Assembly (NCBI RefSeq): GCF_004016505.1
Contig: NZ_SACR01000004.1
Span: forward strand, 186,001-250,000
DNA: 64,000 bases
Direction of reading: 5' to 3'
Origin: Rubrivivax rivuli
GTDB lineage: Bacteria; Pseudomonadota; Gammaproteobacteria; Burkholderiales; Burkholderiaceae_C
Below are positions 1 to 8,177 of this stretch, in pieces; position 1 is the stretch's first letter; every line of letters begins with the position of its first letter. The notes beneath the pieces are model-generated. The model saw nothing but the letters and a program-made list of their open reading frames with translations. It searched no databases and was not told the DNA's origin. Both the position numbers and the translations under genes were made by a program.

Positions 1-1275
1 TACATCCCCGAGTTCGTGCGCCAGCAGCTCAAGGAAGAATTGCGAGGCGAGCTGGCGCTGCAGGCCTCGCGCGACGGCTGGGCCGGCCCCAACAGCGTGC
101 CGGCCTGGGTGCGCGGCATCCGCCTCGAAGGCGACCTGCGCACGCGCTTCCAGCAAGACGAGTTCGACGACGGCAACGCGCCGGCGCTGAGCGTGACCGA
201 GACCAACCGCACGCGTGCGGTGACCCTGGCTAACACCACCGTCGACAGGCAGCGCCTGCGCGTGCGCGCGCGCCTGGGCGCCACCATCACCGCCGACGCG
301 CAGTGGAGCGGCGGCATCCGCCTGAGCACGGGCAGCGCCACCGACCCCTTGTCGGCCAACCAGACGCTGGGCACCTACGGCAACCGCTACACCGCCACCT
401 TCGACCGCGCCTTCATCCGCTGGCGCGCCAGCCCGAGCATGAACGTGGTGATGGGCCGCTTCGGCAACCCCTGGGTGTCCACCGACCTGGTCTGGGCCAA
501 CGACCTGTCCTTCGACGGCGCGGCCTGGCAATGGACCCCGGACCTCGGCCGCTTCGGCCGCGGCTTCGTGACCGCGGCGGCCATGCCCGTGCAGGAATTG
601 GAACTGGCCGGCGACAAGTGGCTCTACGGGCTGCAGGCCGGCGTGCAGTGGCCGGGCAGCGGCTTGTTGTCGGGCCGCGTGGCCCTGGCCTACTACCACT
701 ACGCCAACATCAAGGGGCGGGCGAACAGTGCAGGCTCCAGCCTGCAGGACAGCAGCGCCCCGGCCTTCGCGCAGAAGGGCAACACCTACTTCAACATCTC
801 GTCCGACCCCGCGCGGCCGCTGCTGGCCCTGGCGGCTGACTACCGCATCGTGGCGCTGACCGGCAACCTCGACCTGCGCAGCTTCGGCGACAAGCGCCTG
901 GGCCTGAGCGCCGAGATCGCGCGCAACGTCGGCTTCGATGCCAACGAGGTCTCGGCGCGCCTGGGCACACGGGTCGATGCACAGACGCTGGGCTACCAGC
1001 TGCGGCTGTCGCTGGGCGATGTCGAGATCGACGCCGCGGGCAAGTGGCAGGTCTTCCTGGCCTACAAGCGCGTGGAGCGCGATGCCGTGCTCGACGCCTT
1101 CACCGACAGCGACCTGCGCGGCGGCGGCACCGACCTGAAGGGCTACTCGCTGGGCGGCAGCTACGGCCTGGGCCGCCACAGCAGCCTCACGCTGCGCTGG
1201 CTGGGCGCAGATGCGCTCAGCGGCGCACCGCTCAGCCAGGACACCTTGCAGCTCGACCTGCTCATGCGCTTCTGA
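1..1275 (+). CDS. Putative outer-membrane porin (Porin_5-like), 5' end missing
   Basis: The reading frame is open from the first base of the window, so the true start and the signal peptide lie upstream; the GTG at 16 is only an internal codon. The visible part begins with a short charged helix (QQLKEELRGEL) followed by a glycine- and aromatic-rich protein with alternating hydrophobic and polar residues, ending in LLMRF with a terminal Phe, as outer-membrane beta-barrels do. The opening resembles the 'putative porin' family, whose members carry an N-terminal coiled region and then a 14-18 strand barrel. It heads, or sits inside, the exopolysaccharide operon and could give a path for small solutes or polymer. 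The substrate is unknown. Confidence 0.7.
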   Translation, partial: YIPEFVRQQLKEELRGELALQASRDGWAGPNSVPAWVRGIRLEGDLRTRFQQDEFDDGNAPALSVTETNRTRAVTLANTTVDRQRLRVRARLGATITADAQWSGGIRLSTGSATDPLSANQTLGTYGNRYTATFDRAFIRWRASPSMNVVMGRFGNPWVSTDLVWANDLSFDGAAWQWTPDLGRFGRGFVTAAAMPVQELELAGDKWLYGLQAGVQWPGSGLLSGRVALAYYHYANIKGRANSAGSSLQDSSAPAFAQKGNTYFNISSDPARPLLALAADYRIVALTGNLDLRSFGDKRLGLSAEIARNVGFDANEVSARLGTRVDAQTLGYQLRLSLGDVEIDAAGKWQVFLAYKRVERDAVLDAFTDSDLRGGGTDLKGYSLGGSYGLGRHSSLTLRWLGADALSGAPLSQDTLQLDLLMRF

Positions 1276-1313
1276 GCGCAGCCCCTGTGCCCCATCTCCC
1301 TGCGAGCCACCCC

Positions 1314-2000
1314 ATGAAGCCCACACCCTCCACCCCGGCCTGGGGCCCCGTTGCGTGCCTGCTGGCCAGCTTGCTGGCGGCGCTGCCCGCGCAGGCGCAG
1401 GACGACCGCGCCGCCGAGCGCGCGGCCCGGCGCCAGCAGATGCAGCTCCAGCAGCTGCAGCAGCAGGTGAGCCAGGCCGAGGCCGAGAAGGCCCGCCTGC
1501 AGCAAGAGCGCGAGCAGGCCGAGAAGCAGGCCGGTGAACGCGCACGTGCCGTGGCGCGTGCGGGTGCGGCGGAGAAGGCCGCGCTCGAGCGCGCGCGGCT
1601 GCTGGAGACCGAGAAGGCCGGCCTGCAGCAGCGCGTCGAAGCGCTGGAGCAGGCCGCGTTGGCGCAGCGGCAGGAAGCCGCCGCCGCCCTGGCCGCCAAG
1701 GACACCGAGCTGGCGCGCTTGGCCGCGGCCCTGCAGGCGCAGACCGGCGCGCGCGACGAATGGCAGCAGCGCTTCGGCCAGCAGGTGCGGCTGGTCACCG
1801 AGTGCAGCGAGAAGAACGACCGCCTCGTGAAGCTGGGCGCCGAGCTGCTGGCGCGCTGGCAGGGCAAGGGTGTGCTGGATGCGCTGAAGCAGCGCGAGCC
1901 CCTGCTCGGCCTGGGCGATGTGCAGATGTTCAACCTGGTCCAGGCCTACCGTGACAAGACCGACAGTGAAAAGTTCGTGCCGCGGGCCGCGCGTGAGTGA
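1314..2000 (+). CDS. Periplasmic coiled-coil protein of the exopolysaccharide operon
   Basis: A 228-residue protein with a signal peptide of about 31 residues ending LPAQAQ, then a long uninterrupted coiled coil (about residues 35-150) of Gln, Glu, Ala, Arg and Leu heptads (QQMQLQQLQQQV, EKARLQQEREQAEKQ). The C-terminal 70 residues look globular and contain a single Cys. The ATG at 1314 is chosen because it gives a proper signal peptide. It lies 38 bases after the porin gene, and its stop overlaps the start of the next gene by 8 bases, so it is translated with the export lipoprotein. I do not recognise a named family. A structural or scaffold role in the envelope is inference. Confidence 0.7.
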   Translation: MKPTPSTPAWGPVACLLASLLAALPAQAQDDRAAERAARRQQMQLQQLQQQVSQAEAEKARLQQEREQAEKQAGERARAVARAGAAEKAALERARLLETEKAGLQQRVEALEQAALAQRQEAAAALAAKDTELARLAAALQAQTGARDEWQQRFGQQVRLVTECSEKNDRLVKLGAELLARWQGKGVLDALKQREPLLGLGDVQMFNLVQAYRDKTDSEKFVPRAARE

Positions 2001-2778
2001 CGCCTTGGCGCACTCGCCTTGCAGGCCCGATGGGCTGCCCTGGAAGGCCGGCGCGTGGCAGCGTCTGGGCGCGGCTGCCGCGGGGCTGCTGGCCGCCGTG
2101 CTGCTGACGGGTTGCGGCACCGTGGACCTGGGGGTCTTGTTCCGCAGCCCCCCGGCCGAACCCGTGCCTGCGGCTCCTGCGCCCACGGCCATGGCCTTGC
2201 CCTGGGGCACCACACCGGCCGAGGCGCGGGCTGCCGCGCAGGCTGCCAGCCCCGCGCCGGGCGCCGACCCCGCGCGTGCCGCCGAGGCGCGCGACCCGGC
2301 CTATCGCATCGGCCCCGAAGACGGCCTGGAGATCGCGGTGTGGAAGGACGACAGCTTGAAGTCCACCGTGCTCGTGCGGCCCGACGGTGGCATCTCCTTC
2401 CCGCTGGTGGGCGAGTTGCCGGTGGCCGGCCTGACGGCGGCGCAGGTGCGCGAGGAAATCGCCACGCGCCTGCGCCGCTTCGTGCCCGACGCCGAGGTCA
2501 CTGTTTCGGTGGTGCGGGTGGCGAGCTACCGCGTGTACGTCACGGGCCGCGTCAACCGGCCCGGCGAGTTCGCCGTCGGGCGCACGCTGGATGTGCTGCA
2601 GGCGCTCAGCCTGGCCGGCGGCATGACGCCCTTCGCCGACGAAAGCGAGATCCGCATCATCCGCCGCGAAGGTGCGCGCCAGCTCTCCATCCCCTTCGAT
2701 TACCGCCAGTTGCGCAAGGGCCAGGGCCTGGCGCAGAACATCCTCTTGCGCAGCGGAGACGTGGTGCTGGTGCCGTGA
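1993..2778 (+). CDS. Polysaccharide export lipoprotein, Wza/EpsE-like
   Basis: 261 residues. The GTG start at 1993 sits within the GTGAGTGA that also ends the previous gene. A hydrophobic stretch ends in a lipobox (LLTGC), so the mature protein should be an outer-membrane lipoprotein. A low-complexity Pro/Ala linker follows, then a Poly_export domain (from about residue 98: YRIGPEDGLEIAVW) and an SLBB-type beta-grasp domain (VYVTGRVNRPGEF). Family members form the multimeric outer-membrane channel for capsule or exopolysaccharide. At this length it has one SLBB repeat, shorter than Wza. It is flanked by a barrel protein and a Wzz-type co-polymerase, which fits the export role. Confidence 0.9.
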   Translation: MSDALAHSPCRPDGLPWKAGAWQRLGAAAAGLLAAVLLTGCGTVDLGVLFRSPPAEPVPAAPAPTAMALPWGTTPAEARAAAQAASPAPGADPARAAEARDPAYRIGPEDGLEIAVWKDDSLKSTVLVRPDGGISFPLVGELPVAGLTAAQVREEIATRLRRFVPDAEVTVSVVRVASYRVYVTGRVNRPGEFAVGRTLDVLQALSLAGGMTPFADESEIRIIRREGARQLSIPFDYRQLRKGQGLAQNILLRSGDVVLVP

Positions 2779-4061
2779 AGCGCTGCAGGCAGCTGCCCGC
2801 GCGGTGCGGCTGGGTGGTGTTGGCCATCGCGCCGGTGGCGGCCTGGGCCCAGGGCTGGGCGGCCGAGAGCAGCGCCCAGGCGCGCCTTCAGACCGACAAC
2901 AACCCGGGGCTGGCCGCGCCGGGCACCGCCCGCAGCGCCGAAAGCCTGTTGCAGTGGCTGGGCCGCGCCAGCCTGCAGCGGCGCACCGAGGCGGCCGAGA
3001 CCGAGGCCGAGGCCGCGCTCACGCTGGGCCGGCGCTGGGCGGACGGCGTCAGCAACGCGGATGACAACGCCCAGGGCCGTTTCTCATTGCGGCAGCGCCT
3101 GCAGGGTGAGCGCCACAGCGCCGGGGGCAGCCTGACCTGGCGGCGTGAGCAGCCGCTGCAGGCGGCCGAGCCCAGCGCTGCCGAGGCCGCGCTGGGCCGC
3201 AATGCGCAGACCGTGCAGACCGTGCAGGAAGCGGCGCTCGACTGGGCCTGCGCCTGGCACGAACGCCTGCGCAGCGAGCTGGGCTGGAGCCAGGGCCGCA
3301 CGCGTTATGCCGGCGTGGACACCCCGGCCGTGGCAGCGGCTCCGGGCTACCGCCTGAACGGGCTGAGCCTGGCGGGCCGCTGGGAGTGGGACGAGCGCAG
3401 CACGCTCAGCCTGAGCCTCGGGCACACCGTGCAGGCGCTGCAGGGCCCGGCGGCCCCGCGCACCGCCATCGACAGCCTGCGCCTGGGCCTGAGCCACGCG
3501 GTCAGCGAGCGCCTGTCCTTCAGCCTTTCGGTGGCGCAATCGCGCACCGAGCAGCAGGCCACGCGCTTCGGGCTGGCCTGCCCGTTGCCGGTGCAGTTCT
3601 GCCAGGCTGGCATCGTGGCGCCGGTGCCCACGCAGGAGGCCGTGCGCCTGCAGCGGCGCGAAGGCCAGTACAGCGCCGGCGGGCGCTGGCTCTGGAGCCC
3701 GCAGCTCGGGTTTTCAGCCACGGCCTCGCGCGCGCTGACGCCCGGCCCGGCCGGTGTCGACCGCGAAGACCGCGGCAGCTTCAGCGCCGAGTACACCGCC
3801 TCGGAGGCCTGGCGCTCGGCCTTGGTGCTGGCGCATTCGAGCACACAGGCCGCGCTGCCGGGCGCCGGTGCGGGCTTGGGCCGGGCGCGGCTGCAAAGCC
3901 TGGCCCTGGACAGCAGCTGGCGGCTCGGCGAGCCCTGGACGCTGACCCTGCAGGCGCAGTGGCGCCGCTTCGACGGGGCCACCCCCGGTTCCGGGGCCCG
4001 CTCGCAGGCGTTTTCCATCAGTTTGCAATATCTGCGCAGCACAGTGCTGGGTCTGCCCTGA
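2775..4061 (+). CDS. Outer-membrane beta-barrel protein of the exopolysaccharide operon
   Basis: A 428-residue protein starting at GTG 2775, which overlaps the previous stop by 4 bases (GTGA). A signal peptide ending WAQG is followed by many alternating beta-strands with paired Arg and aromatic residues (for example GGSLTWRRE, ALTLGRRW, YSAGGRWLW), and the last residues contain ISLQYLRS, typical of a barrel. Such proteins recur next to Wza/Wzz genes in betaproteobacterial exosortase-associated polysaccharide loci. It probably works with the export lipoprotein in the outer membrane. The exact family is not assigned. Confidence 0.75.
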   Translation: MKRCRQLPARCGWVVLAIAPVAAWAQGWAAESSAQARLQTDNNPGLAAPGTARSAESLLQWLGRASLQRRTEAAETEAEAALTLGRRWADGVSNADDNAQGRFSLRQRLQGERHSAGGSLTWRREQPLQAAEPSAAEAALGRNAQTVQTVQEAALDWACAWHERLRSELGWSQGRTRYAGVDTPAVAAAPGYRLNGLSLAGRWEWDERSTLSLSLGHTVQALQGPAAPRTAIDSLRLGLSHAVSERLSFSLSVAQSRTEQQATRFGLACPLPVQFCQAGIVAPVPTQEAVRLQRREGQYSAGGRWLWSPQLGFSATASRALTPGPAGVDREDRGSFSAEYTASEAWRSALVLAHSSTQAALPGAGAGLGRARLQSLALDSSWRLGEPWTLTLQAQWRRFDGATPGSGARSQAFSISLQYLRSTVLGLP

Positions 4062-4086
4062 GCCGCGCGTCTTGCGCCCCCGCCCC

Positions 4087-5865
4087 ATGCCAGCCCTCAG
4101 CGAAGACGCCACCGCCGCGTGGAACCCGGCCGCCGACGAAGGTCGGCGCCTGTCCGACCACCTGCGGGTGTTGCGCCGCCGCCGCGGGCTCTTGGTCGGC
4201 GTGCTCGTGCTGCTGCTGGCCCTGAGCGCGGCCATCGCGTTGCTGCTGCCCGCGGTGTACCGCTCCACGGCCACCATCCTCATCAAGGAGCAGGAGATCC
4301 CGCAGGAGCTGGTGCGCTCCACGGTGACGAGTTATGCCGACGAACGCATCCAGGTGATCAGCCAGCAGGTGATGACGCGCGCCACGCTGCTGGGCCTGGC
4401 CGAGCGCCACGGGCTCTACGCCCAGGCCCGCCAGCGCTCCACCAGCGAAGAGATCCTCGACCGCATGCGGCGCGACATCAAGCTCACGCCCGTGAGCGCC
4501 GAGGTCACCGACCGCCGAACCGGCGCGCCGGTGCGCGCCACCATCGCCTTCACGCTGTCCTACGACAGCGAAGAAGCCGCCAGCGCCCAGAAGATCGCCA
4601 ACGAACTGACCACGCTCTTCCTCAACGAGAACATCAAGAACCGCCAGGAAAAGGCCGCCGAGACCACTTCGTTCCTGGAGGAAGAGCTGTCCCGGGTCAG
4701 CACCCACATCGGGCAGGTGGAGCAGCAACTCGCCGACTTCAAGCAAAGGCACCAGGGCCGCACGCCCGACCTCGCCTTGTCCAACCTGATGGCCAACGAG
4801 CGCGCCGAGCTGGAACTCCAGCGTGTCGACCGCGAGATCGCCTTCATGGCCGACCGCCAGCTGCAGCTGCAGGCCCAGCTCAGCGAAACCCGGCCCCAGG
4901 CCCCGCTGGCGGGCGGCGGCGCGCCGGTGCTCGAGCCCGACGACCGGCTGCGTGTGCTGCAGCTTCAACTGGCCCAGGCCCAGGCCCAGTACAGCGAGAA
5001 CCACCCCGACGTGCGCCGGCTGCGCCGCGAGATCGCCACCCTGCAGGCCCAGGCCGGCCCGCAGCCCGGCGGCGCCGACCGCGAACGCGAGCTGCGCCGG
5101 CTGAAGGAAGAACTGGCCCAGCTGCGGCAGCGTTATGCCGAGCAACACCCGGACGTGCAACGCCTGCAGCGCACGCTGCAGACCCTGGAGCTGCTGGTGC
5201 GCGGCGACGCCACTGCGGGCGCTGCCTCGCCTTCGCGGCCCGACAACCCGCTGTACCTCTCGCTGCGGGCGCAGCTGGAGACCACGGGTTCGCAGCTGCA
5301 GATGCTGCGGGCCGAGCGCGGCGAGCTGCAGAAGCGCCAGGCCGAGATGGCCGCGCGCGTGTCGCAGTCGCCCGACATCGAGCGCCAGTACCTCGAGCTG
5401 GTGCGCGACCTCGACACCTCGCGGGCCCGCTTCCGCGACCTGCGCGACAAGAGCATGCAGGCGCAGGTGGCCGAGCAGCTGGAGCGCAGCCGCAAGGCCG
5501 AGCGCTTCACCGTCATCGAGCCGCCCATCTACCCCGAACGCCCCCACCGCCCCAATCGCCAGCTCATCATGGCCATGGGCGCGGTGCTGGCGCTGGTGGG
5601 CGCGGTGCTGGCCGTCTACTTGCGCGAGGCGCTGGACCAGACCGTGAGCGGCGCACGCGACCTCGTGCGCGTGCTGCAGGTGCCGGTGCTGGCGGTGCTG
5701 CCGGCGCAGGCGCAGCCGGTGTCGGCCCAGCGGCGTGCGCGCATCGTGCTTGGCGGCCTGCTGTTGCTGGCCCTGCTGCTGTCGGCGGCCGCGGCCAGCT
5801 TCCACCACCTCGTGATGCCGCTGGACGTGGCCGGCTACGGCCTGCTGCGCCGCGTGGGACTCTGA
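4087..5865 (+). CDS. Polysaccharide co-polymerase / chain-length determinant, Wzz-GumC family
   Basis: 592 residues. The ATG at 4087 is preferred over the TTG at 4072. The protein has a transmembrane helix at about 34-56, a Wzz N-terminal domain (VYRSTATILIKEQEIP), a long periplasmic coiled coil with repeated QYSENHPDV/RYAEQHPDV motifs, a proline-rich element just before the second transmembrane helix (PPIYPERPHRPNR), and a third hydrophobic segment near the C-terminus. This is the layout of inner-membrane polysaccharide co-polymerases that set chain length and couple synthesis to the Wza channel. The kinase-like gene begins 5 bases downstream, so the two probably form the usual membrane-protein/kinase pair. 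Confidence 0.92.
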   Translation: MPALSEDATAAWNPAADEGRRLSDHLRVLRRRRGLLVGVLVLLLALSAAIALLLPAVYRSTATILIKEQEIPQELVRSTVTSYADERIQVISQQVMTRATLLGLAERHGLYAQARQRSTSEEILDRMRRDIKLTPVSAEVTDRRTGAPVRATIAFTLSYDSEEAASAQKIANELTTLFLNENIKNRQEKAAETTSFLEEELSRVSTHIGQVEQQLADFKQRHQGRTPDLALSNLMANERAELELQRVDREIAFMADRQLQLQAQLSETRPQAPLAGGGAPVLEPDDRLRVLQLQLAQAQAQYSENHPDVRRLRREIATLQAQAGPQPGGADRERELRRLKEELAQLRQRYAEQHPDVQRLQRTLQTLELLVRGDATAGAASPSRPDNPLYLSLRAQLETTGSQLQMLRAERGELQKRQAEMAARVSQSPDIERQYLELVRDLDTSRARFRDLRDKSMQAQVAEQLERSRKAERFTVIEPPIYPERPHRPNRQLIMAMGAVLALVGAVLAVYLREALDQTVSGARDLVRVLQVPVLAVLPAQAQPVSAQRRARIVLGGLLLLALLLSAAAASFHHLVMPLDVAGYGLLRRVGL

Positions 5866-5869
5866 CACC

Positions 5870-6724
5870 GTGAACGCCCCCCTACGCCCCGTGGAACCCG
5901 TGGTGCTGCGGCCCGAGCCCGCGCCCGCCCGCGGCGACATGCAGCCCGAAGCACCCGCCGGCGGCACCTTGAGCATCCACTACACCCAGACGCGGGTGCT
6001 GGCCGGCTGCGTGGAGCGCCTGCAGCGCCTGCCCGGCGTGGTGCGTGCCGACCGCTCCGAACTCGCCGAGGTCTTCAAGCGCCTGCGCAGCCAGCTGCTG
6101 CAGCGCCTGCAGGCCGACGGCCACAGCCTGCTGGCCGTGACCAGCCCGCGCGCCATTGCGGGCAAGTCGCTGACGGCGCTGAACCTGGCACTGGCCATGG
6201 CTGCGGAACTCGACCGCACGGTGCTGCTGGTGGACGCCGACCTGTCCGGCGGTGGCCTGCAGAGCCTGCTGGGGCTGGGTGATGCGCCGGGCCTGGGCGA
6301 ACACCTGGGCGAAGGCACGCCCCTGGACGCCCTGCTGGTGAACCCCGGCGTGCCGCGCCTGGTGGTGCTGCCGGGCGGCCGCCGGGGCGGCCCCGCCTCG
6401 GCCGAGCTGCTGGCCACGCGCGCGATGCAGCGCCTGGGCCAGGAGATCAAGCAGCGCTACCCCGACCGCATGGTCATCATCGACATGCCGCCGCTGCTGG
6501 ACACGGCCGACGCGATGGCCCTGCTGCCGCTGGCCGACACCACCTTGCTGGTGGCCGAAGAGCACGGCACGGCCCTCGCCGACCTGGAGGAGGCTGCCGC
6601 CTTGCTCGCGCCCTTCAACCTGGTCGGGTCGGTGCTGGCTCCCAAGCCGCCGGCCTTGCGGCCCGCCCGGCTGCCCTGGTGGCGGCGCTGGCGTGGCCAG
6701 GGCGCTGCCAAGCCCAGGGCCTGA
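5870..6724 (+). CDS. BY-kinase-like (CpsD/EpsG-type) ATPase lacking a tyrosine tail
   Basis: 284 residues, GTG start 5 bases after the co-polymerase gene. The fold is that of bacterial tyrosine autokinases: Walker A-like AIAGKS at 95-100, Walker A' LLVDAD at 119-124 and Walker B VIIDMPP at 202-208. The P-loop deviates from the usual glycine-rich form. The C-terminal tail, where these kinases carry a tyrosine cluster, is Arg/Trp/Pro-rich and has no Tyr; the last Tyr is at residue 197. Its role is to control polymerisation through the partner co-polymerase. Given the missing tyrosines it may act as an ATPase switch rather than an autokinase; that is inference. Confidence 0.82.
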   Translation: MNAPLRPVEPVVLRPEPAPARGDMQPEAPAGGTLSIHYTQTRVLAGCVERLQRLPGVVRADRSELAEVFKRLRSQLLQRLQADGHSLLAVTSPRAIAGKSLTALNLALAMAAELDRTVLLVDADLSGGGLQSLLGLGDAPGLGEHLGEGTPLDALLVNPGVPRLVVLPGGRRGGPASAELLATRAMQRLGQEIKQRYPDRMVIIDMPPLLDTADAMALLPLADTTLLVAEEHGTALADLEEAAALLAPFNLVGSVLAPKPPALRPARLPWWRRWRGQGAAKPRA

Positions 6725-6788
6725 ACGGACTAGGTCGGCCGGGCCGGCCGACATGGCGGGGTCACCGCCACGCCGCAACCTTGCGGCC

Positions 6789-8144
6789 ATGGAATCGACC
6801 GCCCGTACCGAGCCCCCGCGCCACGCCCACGCCTCGGGAACGGCGCCGCAAGGGCAGCGGCTGCTGCTGCTGAGCCTGAACTACAGCCCCGAGCTCACGG
6901 GCATCGGCAAGTACTCGGGCGAGATGGCAGAAAGCCTGGCCGCGCGCGGCCACGAACTCACGGTCGTGTGTGCGCCGCCGCACTACCCGGCCTGGTCGGT
7001 GCACGCCGGCCACAGCGCCTGGCGCTACAGCGTCGATCGCAGCCAGCCCGGGCTCACCGTGGTGCGCTGCCCGACCTGGGTGCCGCGGCGGCCCGGCGGC
7101 GCGCAGCGCCTGCTCTACCAGGCCAGTTTCGCGCTCAGCAGCCTGCCGGTGATGTTGTGGACGGGCTGGCGCTGGCGGCCCGACGTGGTGTGGACCGTGG
7201 CGCCGGCCACGCTCAGCGCCCCGGTGGCCTGGCTGACCGCGCGGCTGTGCGGCAGCAAGGCCTGGCTGCACGTGCAGGACCTGGAATTCGACGCGGCCTT
7301 CAGGCTCGGCCTGCTGCGCGGCCAGCTGCTGCGCCAGTTGTGCGGCCTGGGCGAGCGCGCGCTGCTGGGCAGCTTCGACCGCGTGTCGACGATCTCCCGC
7401 CGCATGCTGCGCCACCTGGCCTGCAAGGGCGTGGGCCTGGCCCGCAGCAGCCTGCTGCCCAACTGGGTCGACCTGGAAGCGCTGGACTCCGCCCGGCAGA
7501 CCGCGGCGGCGGCGGCCCTGCGCCGCCAACTGGGCATCGCACCCGGCCAGAAGGTGGCCCTGTTCTCCGGGACCATGAACCGCAAGCAGGGCCTGCACAC
7601 GCTGGTGCAGGCGGCGGAACTGCTGCGCCATCGCGACGACATCGTCTTCCTGCTGTGCGGGCAAGGCGAGATGCGGCCCGCGCTGGAGGAAGCCGGCCGC
7701 GGCCTGCCCCAGTTGCGTTTCATCGACCTGCGGCCCGCGCACGAGCTGGGCGCCTTGCTGGCGCTGGCTGATGTGCACCTGCTGCCCCAGTTGCGCGAGG
7801 CGGCCGACCTTGTCTTGCCGTCCAAGCTGGGCGGCATGCTGGCCAGTGGCCGGGCCATCGTGGCCGGCGTCGACGCCGACAGCGAAATCGCCACGCTGGT
7901 GCAGCACGCCGGCCAATGCGTGCAGCCCGAATCGGCGCAGGCCTTCGCAATGGCCATCCAGTCCCTGTGCGACGACGATGCCGAGCGCCTGCGGCTGGGC
8001 GAAGTGGCCCGCCGCCTGGCGCTCACGCGGCTGGGCCGTGTGGCGGTGATGGACGCGCTGGAAGCCGAGCTGTTCGACCTGGCGGGCCGTGGCCTGCGCG
8101 AGCCCGCCCCGGGCACCGTGCAGGCGGCCGAGCAGGTGCCCTGA
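6789..8144 (+). CDS. Glycosyltransferase family 4, WcaI-like
   Basis: 451 residues from the ATG at 6789; an ATG at 6753 is also possible and neither has a clear ribosome site. The Rossmann N-terminal domain starts RLLLLSLNYSPELTGIGKYSGEMAESLA, with the glycine loop and the E-L-T-G-I-G-K-Y signature of WcaI-type transferases. The C-terminal half carries the nucleotide-sugar site (VALFSGTMNRKQGLHTLV and VLPSKLGGMLASGRAIVAG). It should add a sugar to the lipid-linked repeat unit on the cytoplasmic face. It is the last gene of the exopolysaccharide operon in this window and converges on the chemotaxis receptor. Confidence 0.9.
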   Translation: MESTARTEPPRHAHASGTAPQGQRLLLLSLNYSPELTGIGKYSGEMAESLAARGHELTVVCAPPHYPAWSVHAGHSAWRYSVDRSQPGLTVVRCPTWVPRRPGGAQRLLYQASFALSSLPVMLWTGWRWRPDVVWTVAPATLSAPVAWLTARLCGSKAWLHVQDLEFDAAFRLGLLRGQLLRQLCGLGERALLGSFDRVSTISRRMLRHLACKGVGLARSSLLPNWVDLEALDSARQTAAAAALRRQLGIAPGQKVALFSGTMNRKQGLHTLVQAAELLRHRDDIVFLLCGQGEMRPALEEAGRGLPQLRFIDLRPAHELGALLALADVHLLPQLREAADLVLPSKLGGMLASGRAIVAGVDADSEIATLVQHAGQCVQPESAQAFAMAIQSLCDDDAERLRLGEVARRLALTRLGRVAVMDALEAELFDLAGRGLREPAPGTVQAAEQVP

Positions 8145-8161
8145 CCGGCAGGGCGCGCCCG

Positions 8162-8177
8162 GCCCTCAGCTGAGGGC
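8162..8177. terminator. Perfect 16-bp palindrome between convergent genes
   Basis: GCCCTCAGCTGAGGGC is a perfect palindrome in the 21-base gap between the glycosyltransferase and the receptor gene, overlapping the receptor stop codon. Its place suggests a bidirectional transcription end, but no T-run follows on either strand, so an intrinsic terminator is not shown. Confidence 0.35.

Noticed and set aside
4018..5976. A 652-residue minus-strand ORF opposite the co-polymerase gene
   Set aside because: It is His/Gln/Arg/Gly-rich with no domain and mirrors a clear Wzz-family gene. Such antisense frames are expected at 70% GC.
8162..8177. Palindrome called as an intrinsic terminator with confidence
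   Set aside because: No T-run on either strand. Listed only at low confidence.
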